Shown here: piece after piece, positions 57,230 to 64,000 of the stretch
Layout: every line of letters starts with the position of its first letter
How positions within the stretch are numbered: the stretch's first letter is position 1
DNA from: Alteromonas oceanisediminis
GTDB taxonomy: Bacteria > Pseudomonadota > Gammaproteobacteria > Enterobacterales > Alteromonadaceae
DNA: 64,000 nt
Direction: 5' to 3'
NCBI RefSeq assembly: GCF_018474025.1
Contig: NZ_JAHCTA010000001.1
Coordinates: forward strand, 372,001 to 436,000
Program-made: the position numbers and the translations under genes
The notes under the pieces: generated by a model
The model's database searches: none
What the model saw: only the letters and a program-made list of their open reading frames with translations
What the model was told of the DNA's origin: nothing

Positions 57230-58810
57230 TTGCTGGTGAGAGTCATTGTAGTATTTGTTCTATTATCTTTATCGGCTTGTTCTTCCGAAAATGAATCCAT
57301 AAAGCCTAGAGATGGCAACAGTCAAATTGTTGTAGCGTTGCGCAATGACGTTCGAGGATTTGAACCGGGTATTTCAAGAGATGTGTTTACTGATGATTTG
57401 TTTTTGCACATCTACGAAGGTCTTGTCACTTATGATGAAAAAGGCGGCGTTATTCCCCTCTTAGCGGAATCTGTCAATATCAGTGAAAACGGCTTGACAT
57501 ATGAGTTTACGCTGCGTGAAAAAGTCGTTTTCCACAATGATAAGCCACTTAATTCAGAGGTGGTAAAAAAGCATTACGAGCGAATTTTAGATCCAGATGG
57601 AACATGGCTTTGTCGCTCATGGTATGACGGAAGTAGGGGCTTGGAAATCATTGAACTTGAGGCTCCCGACGATAAAACCTTCGTTATGACCCTCAATACA
57701 CCCGATGCCTCTTTTTTGGATAAGCTGGCTAATGTTCAATGTGGGGGCTACATCGTGCACCCTGATTCTTTTGATCAAGACGGGAACTTTATTGAACCAA
57801 TTGGAACAGGCCCTTATGCATTGTCACAATGGCAAAAGGGCGAATTCGTATCGCTGGAGGCCTTTACACAATACCGCTCTTCTGGTGCTCAGAAAGATGG
57901 CTTGGGGGGCGCTAAAAGAGCCCTAGTAGATAAGATAAAATGGCAGATAATTCCAGATATTTCATCCAGTATCGCAGGTCTTTTGTCAGGCCAAATTGAT
58001 ATGGCAGGACGTCTAGATGCTACCAGCTTGTATGACGTTATAAATGAAACGAATCTTGAAGTTCATAAGCAGCAAAGTTTTGATTGGAATACGCTATTGT
58101 TTCAAACTAAGGATCCGCTTCTTAGCGACCTTGCCTTACGACAGGCGATTGCCTCCGCACTCGACATTAATTCAATTGCACAAAGCGTATCTGGCGGTAT
58201 TTCTAAACAAAATCCTTCAGTAGTAAGCACACAATCTCGATACTATTCAGATTGCCATACCGCCGGCTATACATTTGATAAAAGCAAAGCTAAACAATTT
58301 CTTCAACAAAGCCGTTACGTCGGGCAAGCAATATCACTCATCACAAACAAACGCTACAACCATATGTACGATAATGCCTTACTTATTCATTTTATGCTGA
58401 CGCAAGCAGGGTTCAACGTAGAACTGGAAGTGGTAGAGTGGTCAACACAAGTAGATTTATACCTCACTGGCAATTTTCAGCTCATGGTGTTTGGCTATAG
58501 CGGTCGTACCGACCCATTGTTAGCATACGAAGCGATTTTAGGCGATAAGTCGCAACATCCCTACTATCAATGGGAAAATGATAAAGCACGCGGTCTTCTT
58601 AATCAATCAATGAGAGAAATCAGTGCTGAACAGAGAAAAGAAACGTTTTGTGAAGTGCACAAGTTAATGATACAGGACATACCGCTTATCAATTTACATA
58701 ACCAATACATCATTGATGTCACGACACCAAGCTTAATTGACTACGCACCTTATACACTTCAAACGCCTCGATTTTGGGGTGTTAAGAAAGAAGAGGGAAG
58801 GCGTCAATAA
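57230..58810 (+). CDS. Dipeptide/oligopeptide-type ABC transporter substrate-binding lipoprotein
   Basis: 526 residues with a lipoprotein signal (VIVVFVLLSLSACSSE, acylated Cys 17) and the SBP family 5 fold: VALRNDVRGFEPGISRD, YEGLVTYDEKGGVIPLLAESVNISENGLTYEFTLREKVVFHNDKPLN, IGTGPYALSQWQKGEF and the late RTDPLLAYEAILG. TTG 57230 or GTG 57236 are possible starts; the stop of the C45 gene is three bases before. It delivers peptides or similar oligomers to the permeases that follow. The stop overlaps the permease start by one base. Confidence 0.9.
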   Translation: MLVRVIVVFVLLSLSACSSENESIKPRDGNSQIVVALRNDVRGFEPGISRDVFTDDLFLHIYEGLVTYDEKGGVIPLLAESVNISENGLTYEFTLREKVVFHNDKPLNSEVVKKHYERILDPDGTWLCRSWYDGSRGLEIIELEAPDDKTFVMTLNTPDASFLDKLANVQCGGYIVHPDSFDQDGNFIEPIGTGPYALSQWQKGEFVSLEAFTQYRSSGAQKDGLGGAKRALVDKIKWQIIPDISSSIAGLLSGQIDMAGRLDATSLYDVINETNLEVHKQQSFDWNTLLFQTKDPLLSDLALRQAIASALDINSIAQSVSGGISKQNPSVVSTQSRYYSDCHTAGYTFDKSKAKQFLQQSRYVGQAISLITNKRYNHMYDNALLIHFMLTQAGFNVELEVVEWSTQVDLYLTGNFQLMVFGYSGRTDPLLAYEAILGDKSQHPYYQWENDKARGLLNQSMREISAEQRKETFCEVHKLMIQDIPLINLHNQYIIDVTTPSLIDYAPYTLQTPRFWGVKKEEGRRQ

Positions 58811-59751
58811 TGTTCAATTATATTTTAAAGCGCGTGTTCTTGGCGATTCCGACGCTTCTTATAGCAAGCCTAATCGTATTCATTATGGTGCGAATTTTAC
58901 CGGGTGACCCAGCAGCATTGATGCTTGGAGATATGCAAGACGCACGATCGCTCGAACAAATGCGTGCTCAATTAGGCCTGGATAAGCCGATAGTTATGCA
59001 ATATCTCATCTGGCTCAGCGATATGTTGAGCTTTGAGTTTGGCAATTCTATCATCACCGGTCAGTCGGTTTCAGAACTAATTTTTGATCGCTTTTTTGTG
59101 ACCTTTCAACTTGTTATGGTGGCCGTTGGCATCGCAATAATTATCGCCATACCGAGCGGTCTATATGCCGCGCTAAAGCACAACACCTTTACTGACCACA
59201 GCATCATGATGCTATCAATTTTCTTGCTTAGTATTCCAAGTTTTTGGATAGCACTCATGCTGGTCTTAGTGTTCGGCGTTGAATTAAGGTGGCTACCCAC
59301 AATTGGTTATGTCGCGCTTTCTGACAACGTGCAGGAGGCAATCAGGTATCTCATATTACCTGTCGTATCGCTCGCGCTTGTGGTAATTGGTCAGTTCACC
59401 AGAATGATGCGCTCAACATCGATTGATATCCTAAATACGGAATTCGTGCTCAACGCTCGTGCAAAAGGCCTCTCAGAAATTCAAATTCTTAAGCGACATA
59501 TCTTTAAAAATGCCTTTGCCCCCACCTTGACGATAATTGGTATGGTCATCGGTTCACTGCTCGGCGGCGCGGCGGTTATTGAAACGCTATTTACGCTTCC
59601 AGGCATTGGTCGCCTAATGGTCGATAGCTTATACAGTCGGGACTATCCGGTAATACAAGCATCAACATTATTGATGGGTGGTGTTTTTGTGTTAGTAAAT
59701 TTACTTGTCGATTTACTTTATCCTTTCTTTGATCCGCGAGTTAAGTTATAG
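58810..59751 (+). CDS. ABC transporter permease, DppB type
   Basis: 313 residues, six transmembrane helices. N-terminal LKRVFLAIPTLLIASLIVFIMVRILPGDPA is the DppB/OppB opening with its periplasmic loop. The coupling motif LNARAKGLSEIQILKRHIFKNAF carries the EAA-like loop, and the end ASTLLMGGVFVLVNLLVDLLYPFFDPRVKL is typical of the family. It pairs with the DppC-type permease whose gene starts right after. Codon use is AT-rich, as in the rest of the cluster. Confidence 0.92.
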   Translation: MFNYILKRVFLAIPTLLIASLIVFIMVRILPGDPAALMLGDMQDARSLEQMRAQLGLDKPIVMQYLIWLSDMLSFEFGNSIITGQSVSELIFDRFFVTFQLVMVAVGIAIIIAIPSGLYAALKHNTFTDHSIMMLSIFLLSIPSFWIALMLVLVFGVELRWLPTIGYVALSDNVQEAIRYLILPVVSLALVVIGQFTRMMRSTSIDILNTEFVLNARAKGLSEIQILKRHIFKNAFAPTLTIIGMVIGSLLGGAAVIETLFTLPGIGRLMVDSLYSRDYPVIQASTLLMGGVFVLVNLLVDLLYPFFDPRVKL

Positions 59752-59752
59752 C

Positions 59753-60553
59753 ATGAAGAAATTGAATTTGGCCATAGGCTCTGTGCTTTGTAGTATTTGG
59801 TTATTAATGACGCTCATTTCGTTAATATACACGCCCTATGATCCCCTTTTTATGCATTTGGACAGCCGGTTAAGCGCGCCAAATCCCGAATTTTTGCTCG
59901 GCACAGACCAATATGGTCGTGACTTACTCAGCAGACTGCTTGCAGCAAGTAGCGTCAGTTTTATCGTTTGTGCATCTACTACATTGATAGCTATCATCAT
60001 TGGCGGTGCGATAGGCGCGATGGCAGGTTATAAGTCAGGTATATTCGATCGATTAGTCGTAATGGTACTCGATGCTGTTATGGCATTTCCTCCCCTTTTG
60101 TTGGTGTTATTGTTTCTTTCGGTGGCGGGCCCTTCTCTTCCCTCAATCATTATTGCCTTGGCTATCGCCTATATTCCCACTGCGGCTAGAGTAATGCGAT
60201 CAGCCGTATTAAGCATCCGTGAAAAAGAATACGTTGAGGCCTGTCTTGTGCTTGGTCAGCCCACTTTTACAATTTTAGGCAAGCATATTTTGCCCAATAC
60301 CTTAAGCCCAATGATTGTATTAGCAACATCCATGTTTGCCACTGTTTTATTAATTGAAAGTGCGCTCAGCTTTTTAGGTTTAGGCGTAGCTCCTCCGGCT
60401 GCCACTTGGGGAGGCTTGCTAGCAGATAGCCGTCAATATCTCGGTGTTGCTCCATGGCTGAGCATCGTGCCAGGGGTGGTTATCTCTCTTACGTTATTAG
60501 GTATCAGCATGTTGGGTGATGCCTTACGCGATGTTTTAGATCCCAAGGTTTAA
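59753..60553 (+). CDS. ABC transporter permease, DppC type
   Basis: 266 residues from ATG 59753 (MKKLNLAIG), two bases after the DppB-type gene; a longer upstream frame overlaps that gene and is ignored. Family phrases: FLLGTDQYGRDLLSRLLAASSVSF, the coupling loop YVEACLVLGQPTFTILGKHILPNTLSPMIVLATS, and ESALSFLGLGVAPPAATWGGLLADSRQYL. Five to six transmembrane helices. It forms the second half of the importer channel and is followed three bases later by the fused double ATPase. Confidence 0.92.
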   Translation: MKKLNLAIGSVLCSIWLLMTLISLIYTPYDPLFMHLDSRLSAPNPEFLLGTDQYGRDLLSRLLAASSVSFIVCASTTLIAIIIGGAIGAMAGYKSGIFDRLVVMVLDAVMAFPPLLLVLLFLSVAGPSLPSIIIALAIAYIPTAARVMRSAVLSIREKEYVEACLVLGQPTFTILGKHILPNTLSPMIVLATSMFATVLLIESALSFLGLGVAPPAATWGGLLADSRQYLGVAPWLSIVPGVVISLTLLGISMLGDALRDVLDPKV

Positions 60554-60556
60554 ATT

Positions 60557-62323
60557 ATGACAAAGTCAGAGGTGGTATTATCTATTTTTGAGCTTAGCTT
60601 AGGCTTTTCAGCGCTAGAAAACACAAATCTCGTTGTTGAAAAGGCCGAATTTCACATAAAAAAGGGTGAAATAGTTGCACTGATCGGTGAATCTGGTTCC
60701 GGCAAAACCTTGCTTGCCAAGTCAATCATCAGACTTCAGCCTGATGATTGCCAACTTATCAACGGCAGCATTGTGATGAATGGCATCGAGCTCAATGAGT
60801 TGTCATTAGCACAGATACGTGAATACCGCGGGCGTGAGATTGGTCTGATCTTGCAAGAGCCGATGGTGTCATTAAATCCGTCGATGCGCGTTGGTGAACA
60901 GATGATTGAAGGTCTTTTACTTCATACTAAACTGACAAAATCTGAAGCATTGCAGCGTGCTAAAACAATGCTTGTCAAAGTGGGCATACCAGAGCCAGAG
61001 AAAAGACTTACTCAGTATGCACATGAACTTTCAGGTGGATTGCGACAACGCATCATGATTGCCTCTGTCATGTTGTTAAAGCCGAAGCTCGTTATTGCTG
61101 ATGAGCCAACAACTGCCTTAGACGCATCGGTGCAAAATAGCGTGATGCAAATGTTAGTCGAATTAACAAGCGAGATTAATGCATCTGTATTGCTCATTAC
61201 TCACGATCTTAGCGTTGTCGCTGATTATGCAAATGAAGTTGTGGTCATTGAAAAAGGAAAAGTGGTTGAAAAAGGGAAATGTTCAAAAGTGTTTGCCAAG
61301 CCAAAGCATCCATATACAACGAAGCTGTTAGAAGCATTGCCGATATATAAACCGAAGCCTTTAAACGTAAGTGAGAGTGCACCTGTTGTGCAGATTAATG
61401 ATGTGTCTGTGAGCTTCAAAAGCAAGGCATTTTTCCCTTGGCAAGAAAGCAAAATATTCAGGGCTGTGAAATCAGCGAATTTAAGCATTTTACCCGGCAA
61501 CGTAACGGCTTTAGTCGGGGAATCTGGTTCTGGTAAAAGTACACTCGGTCGCACGGTCGTTGGGTTATGCCAACCGACAAGCGGAAGCGTTGAGCTTGAT
61601 GGACATCGTTTGTATGAAACTTCTTCAGCAAAACGCAACTTGCACCCAGATATTGTACAGTTGATTTTCCAAGACCCTTATTCTTCATTAAACCCCAAGA
61701 TGAAGCTTGAAGAAATACTATATGAAGGTATTTTGCAAGCTGATTTATCGTATGAAACTCGAAGAAAAATGGCTGGCGATATGCTTGAAGAGGTTGATCT
61801 ACCGAGAGAGTTTCTTAAACGCTACCCTCATGAACTCTCTGGTGGGCAACGGCAACGGGTTTGCATCGCGAGGGCACTTATTTCAAACCCCAAACTCGTG
61901 GTAGCAGATGAGCCTGTTTCTGCATTAGATTTGACTGTCCAATCAAAAGTATTGAAGTTGTTGAATCGTCTGCAGCAAGAACGTCAATTTTCAATGTTGT
62001 TCATATCACACGATTTAGCGGTCGTGCAGCAACTTGCCGATACAGTCGTTGTGATGGAACACGGGGTCATTGTCGAGAAAGGCGCGACGACAGATATTTT
62101 TGAAAATGCTCATCATCCCTACACACGAAGACTAATAGAAGCGTCACCCTATTTAGAGAAGTGCCACATTACTCAAGAATATAAACTGACAACCCGTCGA
62201 ATAAGCAATAAAACACCGAAGGCTCTCAATTTTTGTGAAACCTTAGAATTCGACGATGAAGAAACTGTTTTTCATCAAGTGAACCAACACCACAGTGTGC
62301 TTATTAAGGCCATAAGGACTTAG
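60557..62323 (+). CDS. Fused DppD-DppF-type double ATP-binding protein
   Basis: 588 residues holding two complete ABC domains in one chain. Domain 1: Walker A GESGSGKT (44-51), Q-loop LQEPMVSLNPS, signature LSGGLRQR and Walker B VIADEPTTALDAS. Domain 2 starts near 275: Walker A GESGSGKS (321-328), Q-loop FQDPYSSLNPK, signature LSGGQRQR and Walker B VVADEPVSALDL. In most dipeptide importers these are separate DppD and DppF proteins; the fused GsiA/YejF-type form is known but less frequent. It couples ATP use to the permeases just upstream. A C-terminal tail of about 40 residues is poorly conserved. Confidence 0.93.
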   Translation: MTKSEVVLSIFELSLGFSALENTNLVVEKAEFHIKKGEIVALIGESGSGKTLLAKSIIRLQPDDCQLINGSIVMNGIELNELSLAQIREYRGREIGLILQEPMVSLNPSMRVGEQMIEGLLLHTKLTKSEALQRAKTMLVKVGIPEPEKRLTQYAHELSGGLRQRIMIASVMLLKPKLVIADEPTTALDASVQNSVMQMLVELTSEINASVLLITHDLSVVADYANEVVVIEKGKVVEKGKCSKVFAKPKHPYTTKLLEALPIYKPKPLNVSESAPVVQINDVSVSFKSKAFFPWQESKIFRAVKSANLSILPGNVTALVGESGSGKSTLGRTVVGLCQPTSGSVELDGHRLYETSSAKRNLHPDIVQLIFQDPYSSLNPKMKLEEILYEGILQADLSYETRRKMAGDMLEEVDLPREFLKRYPHELSGGQRQRVCIARALISNPKLVVADEPVSALDLTVQSKVLKLLNRLQQERQFSMLFISHDLAVVQQLADTVVVMEHGVIVEKGATTDIFENAHHPYTRRLIEASPYLEKCHITQEYKLTTRRISNKTPKALNFCETLEFDDEETVFHQVNQHHSVLIKAIRT

Positions 62324-62325
62324 CA

Positions 62326-63807
62326 ATGACTGAACAGACAACTGCCACACTATTTATAGATAATAAATGGTGTTGCGCATCCGATGGAGACTTTATCTCA
62401 GTAGTAAATCCGGTTACCGAGCAGACAATTGCTCATGTTTCTAGTGCTACTAAGGAAGATGTGAATAAAGCGGTAGATAGCGCCGATAAAGCGTTGAAAT
62501 CGGATTGGTATCACACTAACGCAAATGAACGAGCCGAAATATTGGAAGCTATCGCTAATGGCATCGAAGCCAATATCACAATGCTTAGTGAGTTAGAGAC
62601 CAAAAGCAACGGTAAGCCATTGGCCGAATCTGTTTGGGACATAGAAGATGCAGCTGGCTGCTTTCGATATTATGCAAAATTAGCGAGAGGATTAGATGAT
62701 CGACAGGGCAAGTCTGTAACGTTACCAGATATTAATTTTAAATGCAGATTATTTTATGAACCTATTGGCGTTTGCGCCCTTATTATTCCGTGGAATTTCC
62801 CCTTGCTCATGGCCGCATGGAAAGTAGCACCGGCATTGGCAGCCGGATGCACTATGGTACTAAAACCTTCCGAATTTACGCCTTTAACTGCAATTGAGCT
62901 TTGTAACATAATTAAGGACGCGGGTGTGCCTAGCGGTGTTGTCAATTTAATCACTGGTTTTGGACATACCGCAGGCCAAGCGCTGGTAGAAGCAAAAAAA
63001 ATTAGAAAAATTGCATTTACCGGTAGCGATGCCACTGGCGCAACCGTAATGAAAAGTGCAGCCGTTGATATCAAAAATGTCGCCTTAGAATTAGGTGGCA
63101 AGTCCCCTATTCTGATTTTTGACGACGTTGATGTAGACAAAGCAGTCGAATGGATAATGTTTGGCATTTTTTGGAATAAGGGTGAGGTGTGTAGTGCTAC
63201 ATCGAGATTAATCGTGCACGAGCGAATAAAAGAGCGCTTGTTTGACAAGCTTGCAGTGCGAGCAAATAGTATAGCAATAGGCGATGGCATGCACAAAAGC
63301 GTAAAACTCGGTCCGCTTGTTTCAAAAGTTCAATACAAAAAGGTGACTGCGATGGTAAGGGAGGCAATAGATCAAGGCGCTACATTAATATTCGGTGGGA
63401 AGAGACCCAAGCATCTGGAAAAAGGTTACTTTTTTGAGCCGACACTTTTAGTTGATGAGAAACGATCATCATGCGCGTGGACAAAAGAAATTTTTGGACC
63501 GGTGCTTACTGCATGCACTTTTTCGACAGAAGAAGAAGCTGTGCGTATTGCGAATGATTCAGAGTTTGGTCTAGGTGCTGCAGTATTGAGCCAAGACCCT
63601 GATTTATGCCAACGTGTGGCGGGACAGATTGAGAGCGGAATTGTTTGGATAAATTGCTCACAACCAACCTTTACAGAGGCACCGTGGGGAGGAGTGAAAC
63701 GCAGCGGTATTGGACGCGAACTAGCCGAAAACGGGCTGGAAAACTTTCTAGAAACTAAACAGGTTACCGAATACGTAGGCGATGATGATTGGGACTGGTA
63801 CAAATAA
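62326..63807 (+). CDS. NAD(P)-dependent aldehyde dehydrogenase (betaine/aminoaldehyde type)
   Basis: 493 residues of the ALDH superfamily: FYEPIGVCALIIPWNFPLLMAAWKVAPALAAGC, coenzyme motif FTGSDATGATVMKSAA, general base Glu 255 (ELGGKSP) and nucleophile Cys 289 (GEVCSAT), ending in the oligomer strand NFLETKQV. The closest textbook relatives are betaine-aldehyde and aminoaldehyde dehydrogenases. In this cluster it would oxidise an aldehyde produced by the amidase/hydrolase steps. It starts two bases after the ATPase gene, so it is the last gene of the operon. Substrate unknown. Confidence 0.92.
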   Translation: MTEQTTATLFIDNKWCCASDGDFISVVNPVTEQTIAHVSSATKEDVNKAVDSADKALKSDWYHTNANERAEILEAIANGIEANITMLSELETKSNGKPLAESVWDIEDAAGCFRYYAKLARGLDDRQGKSVTLPDINFKCRLFYEPIGVCALIIPWNFPLLMAAWKVAPALAAGCTMVLKPSEFTPLTAIELCNIIKDAGVPSGVVNLITGFGHTAGQALVEAKKIRKIAFTGSDATGATVMKSAAVDIKNVALELGGKSPILIFDDVDVDKAVEWIMFGIFWNKGEVCSATSRLIVHERIKERLFDKLAVRANSIAIGDGMHKSVKLGPLVSKVQYKKVTAMVREAIDQGATLIFGGKRPKHLEKGYFFEPTLLVDEKRSSCAWTKEIFGPVLTACTFSTEEEAVRIANDSEFGLGAAVLSQDPDLCQRVAGQIESGIVWINCSQPTFTEAPWGGVKRSGIGRELAENGLENFLETKQVTEYVGDDDWDWYK

Positions 63808-63812
63808 CTCGC

Positions 63813-64000
63813 TTAGTGACTATCAATAAGACATTTTTTAAGAATTGACGCTGGGCGATTAAGTTTCTTAGAATTTTTGTGAATGAGCTTAAATGAGCAA
63901 TCATAAGTAAATCGTTGATTTTCTATCTTTATTAACTTTTTTTCAGCAACGAAATTCGCCGCATAGTGGTCCGGTAAAAATCCAATGTATTTCCCAGTCA
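63813..64000 (-). CDS. LysR-family regulator C-terminus (partial, runs off the right edge)
   Basis: Reading the minus strand from 63998 gives 61 residues before the TAA at 63813-63815: KYIGFLPDHYAANFVAEKKL, then a middle strand and the ending SILKKCLIDSH. This is the end of a LysR effector domain (the 'GIGFLP.h.a...v..g.L' strand). The DNA-binding half lies beyond the window. It converges on the aldehyde dehydrogenase gene, with five bases between stops, and may regulate the catabolic cluster. Confidence 0.65.
   Translation of the reverse strand, partial: TGKYIGFLPDHYAANFVAEKKLIKIENQRFTYDCSFKLIHKNSKKLNRPASILKKCLIDSH

Overview
The window reads as about 51 kb of chromosomal backbone from a gammaproteobacterium (probably marine; the genus cannot be fixed from sequence alone) followed by about 12 kb of visibly AT-richer accessory DNA. 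The backbone shows typical gammaproteobacterial arrangements: metK next to transketolase-epd-pgk-class I aldolase, a pst operon with very large PstC and PstA, ppk-ppx, gcvR, oxyR and a MetJ operator.

Layout. 1-655: 3' end of an ABC exporter and a TonB-C-like periplasmic protein. 694-8195 (minus strand): a tightly overlapping operon whose first gene is a BrxR/CapW-like WYL regulator. It continues with an HNH endonuclease, a 1232-residue SMC/MukB/JetC-like ATPase, a MukE/JetB-like subunit and a MukF/JetA-like subunit, with a TerB-like gene downstream. It resembles a Wadjet/Mks condensin system in which the usual JetD nuclease is absent and an HNH protein takes its place. This is the best candidate for an undescribed (probably anti-plasmid or anti-phage) system. 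8247-8309: a perfect operator-like palindrome and a Pho-box-like repeat in the divergent promoter region.

8357-16483: small protein, chromate transporter, GlcNAc-type kinase, OMP, PEP-CTERM-like secreted protein, CheX-REC protein, and an ECF sigma/anti-sigma/coiled-coil operon. 16562-22560: OxyR, an RND efflux pump and its divergent TetR regulator with paired dyads. 22557-33742: phosphate block: Pit transporter, PhoU, PstB-A-C (no PstS), GcvR, and Ppk-Ppx preceded by a perfect Pho box. 33929-40529: fba-pgk-epd-tkt and metK with four tandem met boxes. 40533-50326: membrane proteins, a NarL-type two-component pair, a 3'-5' exonuclease broken by one TAG, FadH, a phosphotransferase, and an 833-residue epimerase-SPW-VKOR fusion.

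50298-51900 is a decay zone: a frameshifted Ca2+/cation antiporter, a truncated KDG kinase and an IS3-type transposase remnant. From 52055 to the right edge lies an AT-rich cluster: a GntR regulator, a PaiB-like protein, then a co-directional run of amidase, alpha/beta hydrolase, C45 acyltransferase/peptidase, a complete dipeptide-type ABC importer (SBP, two permeases, fused double ATPase) and an aldehyde dehydrogenase, closed by the 3' end of a LysR regulator. It looks like an uptake-and-hydrolysis pathway for an acylated amide or peptide-like substrate.

A dispersed inverted repeat (perfect 23-bp arms at 24036-24091, a longer relative at 13165-13288, partial arms elsewhere) is scattered through the backbone. 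No rRNA, tRNA or CRISPR array was seen.
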